Positions 24,233-34,471 of a DNA stretch of 64,000 nucleotides are shown here, in pieces. The DNA is from Calonectria ilicicola. Lineage: Eukaryota; Ascomycota; Sordariomycetes; Hypocreales; Nectriaceae. The notes beneath the pieces were generated by a model. It ran no database searches. It was given only the letters and a program-made list of their open reading frames with translations, and was not told the DNA's origin. Numbering within the stretch: the first letter of the stretch is position 1; every line of letters starts with the position of its first letter. The DNA lies in NCBI GenBank assembly GCA_020809705.1, contig CP085827.1, positions 186,001 to 250,000 on the forward strand, read 5' to 3'. A program made the position numbers and the translations under genes.

Positions 24233-25707
24233 TCATCCCAGCAACTCCTCCACAGTTAAACCCAACTCACGAGCAACTCCATTTAAACTGTAATCTTGAG
24301 CGTGCGCATACCACCCGCCTGACTGGAGCAACTTTGTCTGGATCGCCGTCTCGAATCCGTGCAAGTCCGGTGATGGGGGTGTGTCGTTCAGAGTGCCAGT
24401 CTCTGCTTTCGTCTGCAGATTAGATTGAAAGATGCCAGCGGCCGAGAATGGTAAAAAGTCCTCTTATGTGATTGGTGATGCCTCTATGACGCCCTCGGAT
24501 ATCAGTTGTTCAAGTAGAGATTCTTTGCCTTCCTGCTTTCTCGGTTTTTGCGCCAACTTTTTAGCACAGCGAAAGCTAATGAAGATGAGGCCCTGCTTTC
24601 TCAGCTCATTCAAATCATCAGGGTACTGTCCAAAAGTTTCTGCCAAAATGGCGTCAAACTGTTCAGAATTTTCCAGGCTCGCCTTTGACATTGTATCATT
24701 CAAAAGCTTATCGTAGAGCTCCCAGCCTTTATGAGTAACTGCTGCACCTCGTTCTTCAATCTCGCCAAAGCGAGCCCTATGGCTGGCCTCAATCAGGTTA
24801 GAGTCTTTTGCACTCTCACAGTTGTCCAGTCTAAATTTGACTGCCTCCTCTAGTGCAAGAAAACTTGTCTGTCTCAACAGGATAGGACACTTTCTGGGCG
24901 GAGGCCCCTCGACTCGTGACTTAACAGCCATTCCGGCATTCTGGCATTCCGCATTGCTTCTTGAACAGTCGAAATATCCAGTGTCCGAGGTGTCAGATGA
25001 TTGATATGAGCACTCTGAAAGCACGCAATATCAGCCAAGATGGGAGGTTCCGCTTTGAGTAACTCGTATTGACCAAAGGTGGCTGCGGCTACGGGTTGCC
25101 AGCTAAAGGTGTGTAGAGCCTGGGGAATAAAAACTTGCACTTGTTGCTATGTGAGTCTACCGCCTTGGGTATCGGCCACATCCAGCAAATGCAACAGATT
25201 CTCCGTGAAAATCTCGCTGTTGTCTAACAGTTCCAGGGATAGGTTCCGAGAGTCTGGAGCCAGCAGCTCAGGTCGAAGCAGCGTTGTAAAGACCCGGAAA
25301 GGGTTTTGATCGAGATTTGAGACCTGATGCGGGCGAAAGCAGGTGGCGTGCATTGGCAGCCCAGCCACAGAAAGATCGTAATATCCAACTGGTTGCATGC
25401 CCAGAATACCAAAGATGCGCTTTACTGTCTGAAGTTCGTACGGCGTGCTAAGTCGGATAGCGCCATGCCGTTCAAGAGTAAGACGCTCAGAGCTTGTGCG
25501 AATAGCTGCGGCTGTCTCTAGCGACTCGTTTCCCTGACGCTTTTCGAGCGTTTTGGCATTGATATTTTTAACAAGGTTGATAAGGTCACCATACAGCGGC
25601 ACTTCTGCACGATGCATGCTGGACATGGCAGCGGCAAAGTCGGTGCGAATTGCGTCCGCATCAACAAAGCTAGAAGAGCCTGGTGCAGTGGTTGCAGCCA
25701 TTTTCAT
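24233..25707 (-). pseudogene. 2-oxoadipate dioxygenase/decarboxylase-like (DUF1338, HglS family), three lesions
   Basis: The intact family converts 2-oxoadipate to 2-hydroxyglutarate in lysine breakdown using non-haem iron. Reading from the ATG at 25707, the metal and substrate residues known from HglS are all recognisable: His and Arg in ERHGAIRL, His in HINHLTPRTLD, and Glu in RFGEIEERGAA. Three lesions break it. (1) An in-frame TAG at 25147-25149 between GGRLT and QQVQVFIPQALHTF. (2) An 8-bp tandem duplication at 24933-24948 that shifts the frame inside QEAMRNAGMAVKSRVEGPP. (3) A TAA at 24464-24466 where EASPIT would continue as EDFLPFSAAGIFQSNL; the frame then runs open to a TGA at 24233. 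Removing the 8 bp gives 489 codons. No GT-AG introns explain these breaks. A recent pseudogene, since family similarity is otherwise high. Confidence 0.85.
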
Positions 25708-26552
25708 CGATGAGTAAAAGGTTTAGATGGGGGAATCGCACCATCTCTTGATGCAAGAACTTGGTCTCAAGTCCACCGATCGGGTTCAGTCACTATGGGA
25801 TGTCGATGGTGCGCCGATACAGTCTTTACGTTAATGGCCACCGATCACGGCGTATTTTCTAGAGGCCGACATATGCAATGCTAGAGCACGAGGACAAAAA
25901 ATATCGGAGCCAGCCAACAACCATTGGGGACGAATGCTGCAAGGTTGGTCAAAAATTCTGCATCCTTGCAATATCATGTAGTTATCCCCACTCGTCAACG
26001 ATAATCTTGACGACTTTGAGAGTGTCTAACCACGGTCAAAGAATTGCAAACCCCAGCAGAAGCTCTCTCACCAACTCACCTCGTTTACTGACACCGAATC
26101 TTAACAGGACCCCACAGCGATCTGCGTGACCAATCGGCGCCAGGTCTTTTGCCGATCTTCATCAGTCGGCGCTATCCCTGGTCAACCGAGCCATTCCCCA
26201 CCCACCCTGCACTTGGTTCTGAACCTAAACGGGAATCCTTTCGCCGGAATCATTAGCTTTAGGGTAAATCTACTGCAAATCGAAAATCCGCGACTGAGAG
26301 TATCAAACGCCTGTCTCTCACGCAAAACATGTCAGTATGGAGCGATATACTGAAGCAATCCGCTGATATGGAATCTTAACAGATGTCGGGAAACATCAAG
26401 ATTGGGCTTTCGTAATTATTGATCTTCACATTGACATCTCAGTATCTCAACGGGGTGGCCTCATTTTCATTCTTGTTCTGTCAAAAAGCGATTATCGAGC
26501 ACATGGTCCAAAAACCCTATTTCAACCAAATGAATCTTATTTAGAAGTATTT
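25708..26552. other. Intergenic between HglS-like relic and RidA
   Basis: Holds the former promoter of the HglS-like gene and the 3' region of RidA. Small plus-strand frames (25878-26129, 26126-26353) show no domain. Confidence 0.4.
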
Positions 26553-27086
26553 CTATAGATGCGCTGTAGCTTCAATCTCAATATCTGTCCCTAATGGCAA
26601 CTCTTTTACTGCAACACAAGTTCGAACCTAGCAGGCAGCAATTAGCAGGGACCATCTCCTGAGTTTGGTCGCACAAACCGGCTTGATCCCTTCATGTATG
26701 CCTTGGACGTATGCTTCGTTCATGGCGTTAAAGTTGCTCATGTCAGTGAGAAAAATGTTTACTTTGACCTATTCAATCGTAAGCTACATAAATACACCCG
26801 TTTGGGCTAACCAACAAGTTTAGATAGAGAACTGCCTGCAGCTTCCAAGATGCTCGAAATATTTTTAATAATTTGAGTCTAATAATGTTAGCTGAGCGAC
26901 ACACGAGGATGAGACAGATCGCACCGTACGATTGCCGACTGAGCCTTCAACCATCTTGCCTGTGGCTGGGTCGACACCTAGGCTTCCAGAAACGTACACC
27001 ATGTTGCCGACTACAATACCCTGCGAGTAAAATGGCTTTGGTAGCGGTGCATTGTCTGTCCGTATCTCTTGTTTTGTCAGAGCCAT
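26553..27086 (-). CDS. RidA family (YjgF/YER057c/UK114) reactive imine deaminase
   Basis: Four exons (27086-26925, 26878-26816, 26768-26679, 26627-26553; introns 46, 47 and 51 nt) give 390 nt, 129 residues, the normal length of the family. RidA proteins hydrolyse reactive enamines/imines such as 2-aminoacrylate released by PLP enzymes. Recognisable blocks are NAPLPKPFYSQGIVVGNMVYVSG, LGVDPATGKMVEG, DMSNFNAMNEAY, the carboxylate-binding Arg in KPVRTCVAVKELPLG, and the ending IEIEATAHL. The start at 27086 (MALTKQEIRTDNAPLP) matches the family; an upstream in-frame ATG at 27227 would add 47 residues that might act as an organelle presequence, which I consider less likely. It is divergently transcribed from the Zn2Cys6 gene and lies near a PLP lyase-like gene, a plausible source of its substrate. 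Confidence 0.88.
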
Positions 27087-27401
27087 GCTGGTGGTTGTCA
27101 AGCGAACAACGTCAAGACTACGTTTTTGGCTTGTAACAAAAATGGTGAGTTTAAAATGTTTACTCCTCAATGTCTCCATGTATTTAATATATATTCCAGT
27201 CTTGGCATTGAGATCTACCACCGTCAACTCTTCTCGGTGATTTGAACAAATGGCCGACCAGTATGGTCTGTTGTGGAACTAGCTTTAACTGGCCCGGGCA
27301 AAGTTTTAGAAGCTAGGTCTGGGGGCGCACGCGCTGTCAAGCACCACTGCTGGAGGCTAATTTACCGATGTCGGAAATGCCAGGCCTGCTGAGTCAGGGC
27401 G
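27087..27401. promoter_or_regulatory. Divergent promoter between RidA and the Zn2Cys6 regulator
   Basis: A 315-bp gap separates the RidA ATG (27086, minus) from the first ATG of the regulator (27402, plus). Such head-to-head spacing with a Zn2Cys6 gene often means shared control, possibly by the regulator itself. I found no clear CGG..CCG palindrome by eye. Confidence 0.4.
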
Positions 27402-29711
27402 ATGAACTGGCGTTTGGTTATCCTGCCACCTGGGAAATCCTGCCCTCTGCCCCTCCACCTGCGCCAATCATCATCACCAGGACTCCGCGTGCAGTCTTCT
27501 ATTCGTCAGAATCCTTCGTATTGCAAGCCAAATGTCGACGAGCAACAATTTCCCGCCCAATGGCAGAAGCCGAGGCTTCCATTCAATCCCATCAAAGATA
27601 AAACCAGTAGCGTTCATCTTCCGTCACCGCCACCTACCTTGACCTTGGCTAAAATGAGAAAGGTGTCTGAAATGCCACGCAAGAAAGGTCAGGTGCCCAG
27701 GCGGGCAGCCGTGCCGGAATTGCATGCAGTTGAATTGCGAAAACGAATGCAGTTATCCAAAACGCGACCGAAAGCTCAAAGTTAACCAAAGGTTTGACTC
27801 TGAGTTGCAGACAAGAAGTTGATGCTAAATCTTCATAGCTATCTCGAAGATTTGATGCGTGAAATCCAGGACTTGAGGTCTCAAGTCAGTGGACAGCAAT
27901 CAGTAGCGACGGAGCCGGATCCTGGTGCGGCCGAAACGCCCCCAGAGACGGAGTGCCCAAATGATCCCAGCCACAATCCCATGATTGACGAGAAGCCCTG
28001 GTTTCTTTCTACCAAATCCACAAATCTCCCCATTCTAATAGGAGAAGTTGCAGATGCAGTATTTGCAACTCGCTTCCGTCAATTGCTGTCAACGCGGAGC
28101 CTCAATCACATGCCGAGAATTAGTTATCCCGGGAATGACCAAATCGCCCAGCTCGCGCAGACAGAATATTCTCGACCTACAGCCAACTATACTCGGTTTC
28201 TTATGAAAGCGGCCCTAAAAGGCTTGGACGGGATTTTCCACGTAGTCCGAAATAGTCAAGCCCTTGAGTTGATGGAGCAATTTCTTCATATGCCCCAATC
28301 TTTGGGCATGATTTCCGAGTGTAAGCTTCTTGCACTCCTTGCTCTCGGAGAGTTGTATTCAAGCCGCTCTCAAACGGAAGAGGCGGCCCCCCCTGGAATT
28401 GTTTATTTTAGCCATGCTAGTAAGGCTTATGGGCTACTTCAAGAGCGGCCATGTGTTGGCTCAGTAGAAGTCTGTCTACTTTTGGTGAGTTGCTCGAATC
28501 CCATATGACATTTGCTAACATCTGCAGTGTTTGTATTCTCTTTGTGTCAACAGACGCCATTCAGCCTACTTCTTGGCGAGTTCCGCCATTCGACACTGCG
28601 TCGTCCTCGGATTGCACTTTAACCTGCCTGACTCCCAGCTGGGAGATTCTGAAACCAAGGAACATTTGCGCCGTGTCTTCTGGACTTCTTATATCCTCGA
28701 TCAGATATGTGCATGTATCAGCAGTCAAATTGTGTCGATCCCCGACGATGAAATCTTTGTTGATCACCCGTCGGAGACACCAGTTGAAAGCAGTCAAGGC
28801 GATTTTGAACATGGAGAATATATTCTGGCAAGAATTCACCTGTCAAGGATTACAAGGAAAATGATCAAGTCTGTGTATGGGCGGTCAAGTGAAAAGATGC
28901 CTTTTTTGAGACGTGTCCAGCAGTCACTACGTGACCTCAAACAGTGGCAAGAAAATCTTCCCAAAGACATACAATTTGACACTCAGTCTTGGAACTCAAA
29001 GCCTGAAGCATCCAAATTCCTTCACCTTGCTTTTAACCAGGTGAGTATCCCGTCAAATTTCAAAACAAAGCTAATTTTTAGTCTGTCATCTTGGCGACAC
29101 GGCCGATGCTTTTGCACCTGCTTCGAATGCAAAAGGACGCCAATGGAGGAACTCCTAATACAACGGAGCGAATGGCTTCCAGCAACGTTCAAGCTTTGGT
29201 GGATGCATGTGTCAAGTGTGCCCGGCAGTCATATACAACCATTGTGGAATCGTGGATCGAGGGCTCTTGCAAAACCTTTGATTACTTTAACACACATTAC
29301 CTCTTTTCTGCAGCAACCATTCTGGCCATCTCTAGTCTTGTGGGTCGTACAGAGAAAGATCGGGAAGACTTTGAGATGGCAGGTCAGCTCCTCGAGAAAC
29401 TCCAAGGCTCTGGGAGCTTTGTCGCGATTGAATTCTATCGCCACATTGAAGCAATCAAGGCTGACATGGACAACTTTCTCTCAAACATGAGTCCTTTGGA
29501 TAACCTTGTCCAAGTTGATATTGAAAACCCATCTGAAGCAATTCGTCCTGGCACGTCTGCCCAAACATCAACCATGATTTCAGGAATGGCACTGGCAGAG
29601 CCATCGCTGGAGGCATTCCTGCAAAGCGAACAAAGCTTGCCTATTGATGTGTTTTTGGACAATGCTCAATTGGAGGCATTATACTGGCCGATTGATGATC
29701 GTCTGTCGTAG
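27402..29711 (+). CDS. Zn2Cys6 fungal transcription factor with Fungal_trans domain
   Basis: Five exons (27402-27606, 27659-27791, 27839-28484, 28528-29040, 29082-29711; introns 52, 47, 43 and 41 nt) give 2127 nt, 708 residues, with no stop. The zinc cluster is complete: CLKCHARKVRC, then PGGQP, CRNC and a last Cys after eight residues (Cys71, 74, 81, 87, 90, 99), followed by a basic linker (PKRDRKLKVNQ) and a short coiled coil (SYLEDLMREIQDLRSQ). The middle region is the usual regulatory domain, with HCVVLGLHFNLPDSQ and RRVFWTSYILDQICA. The C-terminus is acidic and hydrophobic (EALYWPIDD). Exon 1 and its ATG are the least certain part, because the N-terminal 68 residues show no homology I recognise. 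The product is nuclear and probably regulates its neighbours RidA, the PLP enzyme and formerly the HglS-like gene. Confidence 0.82.
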
Positions 29712-29993
29712 TAACCTGCACAAGAGGACTGTATATATTGGTGACATGAGTGATTGATGTCTAAACTATGGACGGAAACACAAGATTCCTACTCAAGCAA
29801 CTTGTTGACCTTTATATTCGAATTGATGTCTCAGAGTTTTACTTGTTGCTCATTAATGATGCTTCAATTGGGCAGAGGCATATTGAAAGCAAGCATGCCT
29901 AATATACACGACGTTTAGCATGAATCTAACTGAGAAACCTTTCGTATGTACTCTGTAATACTATTGGAGAGCCTAACAAGCGATCTATCCACA

Positions 29994-31245
29994 TCAAGCA
30001 TGGGCCGAGCTGGATGTCAATGCCTTGAGCGCCCCCTCTAGGTCTGCCTTTAAATCCTCTACATTCTCAATTCCCACACTAACCCGCAGCAACCGAGGGT
30101 CTACTCCATGGTCACTCTTCCAACGCCACTCGATCAAACTTTCTACACCTCCGAGGCTTACCGCATGGTGAAAGAGCTTGAGTAAGGTAGGAATCTTCTT
30201 GGCATCTTCTTTGTGGTGCACCCACAACGCAAAGACTGGCCCGAATCCGTTGGGCATTTACTTCTTTAACCAACCATCGGCCAAGTCTGCTTTCTGAAGC
30301 GAAGCATGCTCAACACGATCGACGATGTCTCGAATCCAATGATGAGTGTCCCCATTTACTGCCTCATCAAGCCATTTAACGAGAATTTCCGCATTTGAAG
30401 ATTGACGCTGGACCCGGAGTTCCAAGGTGCGCAGGCTCCGTACTCCGAGCCATCCTTCGAAGCTACCCATGACTGAGCCAAGAAAGCTTCGTTCATCAAG
30501 CAAGCCCCTGTGCCACTCTGTATTCTTGGTAACCAACAAGCCAGCCAGAATATCAGAATGCCCGCCAATGTACTTGCTCCCAGAGTGCATGACCAGATCT
30601 GCGCCATGGAGAAAAGGATCCTGCAAGCCAGGCGGGCCAAAGGATGAGTCGACCGTAAGCAAAGCCCCCCTTTTATGGACCTTCTCGGCGAATGCAACAA
30701 TATTGTAAGCCACACCACTAGGATTGACCGGCGTTTCAAGATGTACAATGTCTCCCTTGCCAAGGCCCGCAGCATCCCAGCTGGCTTCGTCAAAAATGTC
30801 CACTTTTTTCAGTTGGTAAAGCTTTTGATGGATCCTGATTACAGCATGCGTTCCATGATAACCAACACCGACGGCAATGACGTTGGGTCGAAAGTAGGTG
30901 AGAAGTCCATTGATCGCAGAGGTTCCTGAAGAATATGACACGACATGGCCGTGAAGCAGTGAGGACAAGATCGTTTCGTACCGAGTAGAATTGGGTGAAC
31001 TGTATCGCACGTACATGTGCGTGGGTTCTTTAGTCTTTTCATCCTGGTGAGTTTAGATACATTTCTATGGTAAAGCGGAAATATTGTCTTACGCTCTCAT
31101 CAATGTCTTTAGGGAAGCGAAAGTTGGTGGTGAGATGCATGGGCGGCGTAACATCGTTGACCATGTTCAGCGCATCATCTGCGTGGAGTGCAAGAGTTGC
31201 AGGGTGGTAGGAGGGGTCCTCTTCAACGCCATTCGAATTAGCCAT
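29994..31245 (-). pseudogene. Cys/Met-metabolism PLP enzyme (cystathionine gamma-synthase/lyase-like) with nonsense codon
   Basis: Two exons (31245-31093, 31043-29994; intron 49 nt) form a 401-codon frame of the trans-sulfuration PLP family. Blocks: YSSPNSTRYE, VVSYSSGTSAINGLL, VGYHGTHAVI, the aspartate strand LLTVDSSFGPPGLQDPF, the PLP-lysine motif VMHSGSKYIGGHSDILAG, the SFLGSVMG loop, and a C-terminal RLLRVSVGIENVEDL. At 30258-30260 an in-frame TAA splits the protein between WLKK and MPNGFGPVFAL; the family expects a residue there (CAA to TAA, a C-to-T change, would explain it). The downstream 87 residues are otherwise intact, including the Arg that binds the substrate carboxylate. As written it yields a truncated enzyme lacking part of the C-terminal domain. 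The exact reaction (lyase, synthase or beta-lyase) cannot be told from sequence alone. Confidence 0.83.
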
Positions 31246-32307
31246 TTTGTTTGTGGATGATTTTCCACTGGTGAGAACTCCTCATGCAAAATATGACAAG
31301 TTGTGACGGTTATGAATGGAATATCAGAAGTAGATACTGCTGGTTGAAAGCCGACTTCTGGTTCGGGTAATGGCCTTGTATTGGCACATTAGTACAAAGA
31401 CTAGAACGCACGTTTTTCAAGGCATAGAGTATCATCTAAAGGGTCGGTCATGAGAAATCACCCCAAAGGGTTTAGTCAAACTCGGTGTGGGATCACCATG
31501 GCCGATCGGCGGTTTCAACATTGCTCCGACCAACCACTTATGTAAGTAACACTACACGACAAACTGGACGATGGGTGGTACACGATGGACATATCGTTTA
31601 ATTTCGCTTTCCCACATATCTGATTGTGCTTTTTCTGTATTTTTCAACTTTGGCTACATTTCAGACGGCATCATAATAAATTTCTGGCAACATGTCTCAC
31701 GCCTAGTTACCTCACGAAAGAGATCAAGAATTCCAGATTACATGAGACTATAGTGAATTCCGCCATAATACAGTGGGCTTAGGTATCTCATGAAGGTATT
31801 TTGAGCAGATATTAATCTCTTGGGATAATTTGCATTCAATTAGGTTGATGAATTAAGTCACAGATATTGTCCAGTTGGTAAGGTCTTCGAGAATTAGTTC
31901 CTGAAACCGAACTATGAATAGGGGTGTAATGTTCAAAAAACCAGCCATAGACGACACATAATTTACCGAAACTTTTCTACTCCCATGAGAAGCACTGTAC
32001 TGGTCGATTGAAGTTGGTTGGTATTCAGACATGGTGTAGAGAGTGTGCGATCGATATTAGCAATCGAATTTCTTGCAATTTCTGCCCAAGTATAAGGAAG
32101 TTACAAGAGAAAGAGCTTGGCCAAGTCCCCTTTGCCTTCTACTGACTAGTGCAGATGAAATACCGTCTCCATGAAATCTGCACTTCAGACACTCAGCCCT
32201 TTTCCTTGAGCCATTAAAGCGGCTCTGAGGGTGCCTTCAAACCCATAAGCCAGACACGATTGGCTCCCATTGGCTCGTCTAAATCGAGATGCTCGCACAA
32301 TAATGTC
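31246..32307. other. Intergenic, no gene seen
   Basis: Promoter of the PLP enzyme gene at its left end. The only frame of note (31571-31753 plus, 60 codons) has no recognisable content. Confidence 0.4.
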
Positions 32308-32465
32308 TTATAAAAGGAGCCTCAGTTTGTCATGTCGAAGATGTTTCATTTCCTTGGACTCTCGAAGCATCTGGATATCCTTTCTAAGGTCCTGGGATTC
32401 CCTCTGAAGCGCTGCGATTTCCTCTTGGAGGCGTTTTTTAGTCTCTTCGTGGTCAATAAGACATG
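32308..32465 (-). pseudogene. Coiled-coil coding remnant
   Basis: One minus-strand frame ending in TAA at 32308 reads LIDHEETKKRLQEEIAALQ, then RESQDLRKDIQMLRES. This heptad-rich, charged helix is very unlike random translation. It has no in-frame start: a TGA lies just upstream and no splice acceptor intervenes. A one-base deletion near 32463 would join it to the open frame covering 32470-32717. Best read as the end of a broken gene, perhaps bZIP-like or a structural coiled coil. Its direction is opposite to the coiled-coil gene starting at 32701. Confidence 0.45.
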
Positions 32466-32700
32466 AGGTTCACCTGTCGAAAGATTACTAGCTGGCGTGT
32501 TTGAGTAGACGAAATCCAAGTGAACTGAGATGGTCAGAGTAAAGGACCTGGCAACAAACGGTGCCTGAGGTGCGTTGACAGTTGGCAAGCACTTTTTACC
32601 GTGCACCAACCACCGCGCACGACTTTTCTCCGCTGCCAACGTCTCTTCAGCCAACGTCTCTTCATCAATTCCATCCAACCAACCAAGATACGCAGATACA

Positions 32701-33396
32701 ATGTCCGATAGCGACATCAGAATTCAACGCGATCTCCTCGACCGACTCCGCGCCTCCGATCCAGGACATGGAAGCATCAACAACCCCAATGCCCTTACAA
32801 ACCCTATCACACGGTTGATTGAGGAGCTTGCCAAGTCCAAAGAAAGGGTCGCCGAGCTCGAGAGGGAGACAAAGAAACAATCCGAACAGGCAAGAGCCAA
32901 AAAGTCAAAGGCTGACAGAGAGTGCAATCGCCTCAAGGAAGAAAACAGAACCCTACGCGCCAAAGTCAACAGCGCTAGAGGACAAAAGCTGCTAGCAGAT
33001 GAAATCTTGATGACCTGCCAAGAAGTCACCCAAGCCCGCATCGAGCTCCAGAGCCACATCCGCTAACTCGAGGCAGCGACCATCAAAGGAGTCTCTGAGC
33101 TGGAGGAAACCTTTAAGGGGGTCCAACAGGCTTGGGGTCTTACCGTCACTATCCCAGACCATGTGAAGAAGCACGTCAGCAACAAACTTGCAGAGCACGA
33201 GATCGCAATTGCCTCGTTGGTAGACCTAGCCAAGCAGCTCGAGACCAACCGACGCACCGATCGCACCACCAGCCTCACAGCAACATCTCAACAGAGCGAC
33301 ATTTCGCAATATGTGGCAAAAGCTGCGGAAAGAATGACCAACCTACATATTATCACAGCCGACAACACCGAAAAAGACAAATGGCCGGTCTCTTAA
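32701..33396 (+). CDS. Coiled-coil protein of unknown function, internal TAA or 48-nt intron
   Basis: From the ATG at 32701 (MSDSDIRIQRDLLDRLR) a 232-codon frame encodes a helical protein. Residues about 45-125 form a strong coiled coil (ERVAELERETKKQSEQ, RLKEENRTLRAKV); a second helical segment has HVKKHVSNKLAEHEIAIASL. The frame is interrupted by a TAA at 33064-33066 between QSHIR and LEAATIKGVSELEE. Two readings are possible. Either it is a nonsense mutation (CAA to TAA), or an in-frame 48-nt intron from GTCACC at 33025 to CTCGAG ending 33072, with a GCTAAC branch-like site. The intron would remove 16 codons that fit the coiled coil well and its donor is weak, so I slightly favour the nonsense reading. 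No known domain was recognised. Confidence 0.6.
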
Positions 33397-33900
33397 CAAA
33401 TCACCTGTTCACTGACGAACGGCTCGAGAACCTCTTGAGCGTGCAGATTAATGGACCACTGGGGATTCGGTATTGTCTACTCGACGCTTGTTCCAAGGGA
33501 ATTACTGCAATGTCTTGGAAGCAGGGGCAAAAGTGTGCTATTCATGGCAAGGGGTGTCGGGGCGTTCACGTCATCGAGGTAAACGGAGAGAGAGGGCTCA
33601 AGAGAGATTAGACAGACACTTCTAGGTACAGAACTTTGCACGCTCTCCATGAAGATTGGAGATGCTTAATACGATTCTGTCAATCGAGTGTTTGAGTCTC
33701 ATATTCCGGAATAGGCATAGTATTCTGCAATAGAGAAGTCACATTTAAGCTTTAGAATGATCCATGACGTTCACGTGGGACTGGAATGTGCGTTGGTTGC
33801 CAGGTCCAGGCTGTCGTCCTTTGTTATGGCAATGTCTTCTTCGTGTCTCAACTCATCTTTGAATCACCAAATAAAATTCCATTGTCTCAAATCCATCAAC
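33397..33900. other. Intergenic, no gene seen
   Basis: 3' flank of the coiled-coil gene and promoter of the Cys-rich membrane protein. A plus frame upstream of 33901 stays open from 33757, but the signal peptide begins at 33901. Confidence 0.4.
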
Positions 33901-34471
33901 ATGCGGCTGGTTCATGTTTTCGTCATCAGCCTCTCAGCGTTAGGCGTGCTTGCATGCTCATCGACATCTTTCAATTCCACCTACGACGGATACCCGACAT
34001 GCGCTGCATCATGTATTGCTTGCCAGGACAGTAAATATGCCGAGAAAAACTACTTGAGCAATTTTGCAAACACTTGCAACTTTGACAACGGCGATTGCTG
34101 TTTATCAGAACATCATGCTGCTATTGTCAAAATGTGGGGTTGTGTCAAGCAACGCTGCCAAGCAAATGTCTCACAAGAGGCCTTTGACACATTCACTACG
34201 TTTTGCGAAGACAAGAAGCATCCTTTACAAGAAGCCGACATTCCGGTAGGATACAAGCTGGTGAAAGGTAATGACTACAGGCCCCGCCGATGAACAAGCT
34301 AATTTCTAAATCCTAGACAACAAACCACTGCTGACCAAGGGTCAAATCATCGGAATTGCTATTGGAAGTGCGGTATTCGTGATTTTGGTTCCAGTCGTTA
34401 TGTTCAAGTCTTGGCAGCACCGAAGAAAGAAGAATTCGACATCGGGGAGTGAGGTTGCTGGGAATATCTAG
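33901..34471 (+). CDS. Small Cys-rich single-pass membrane protein (CFEM-like spacing not proven)
   Basis: Two exons (33901-34267, 34317-34471; 49-nt intron with GTAATG donor) give 173 residues. The N-terminus is a clear signal peptide (MRLVHVFVISLSALGVLACS). The ectodomain carries clustered cysteines: PTCAASCIACQ, a lone Cys in ANTCNF, GDCCL, WGCVKQRC and TFCEDK. A hydrophobic segment (IIGIAIGSAVFVILVPVVMF) then crosses the membrane, followed by a basic tail (HRRKKNSTSG). Topology is type I. The Cys number is close to fungal CFEM-type extracellular domains, but I cannot match the exact CFEM pattern, so this remains an unassigned family. The upstream ATG at 33757 in the same frame is not used in this model because it would hide the signal peptide. 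Confidence 0.72.

Noticed and set aside
27607..27838. Apparent loss of the first half of the zinc cluster in the transcription factor
   Set aside because: Reading the other frame between a 52-nt and a 47-nt intron shows a full six-cysteine cluster and an open 708-residue protein.
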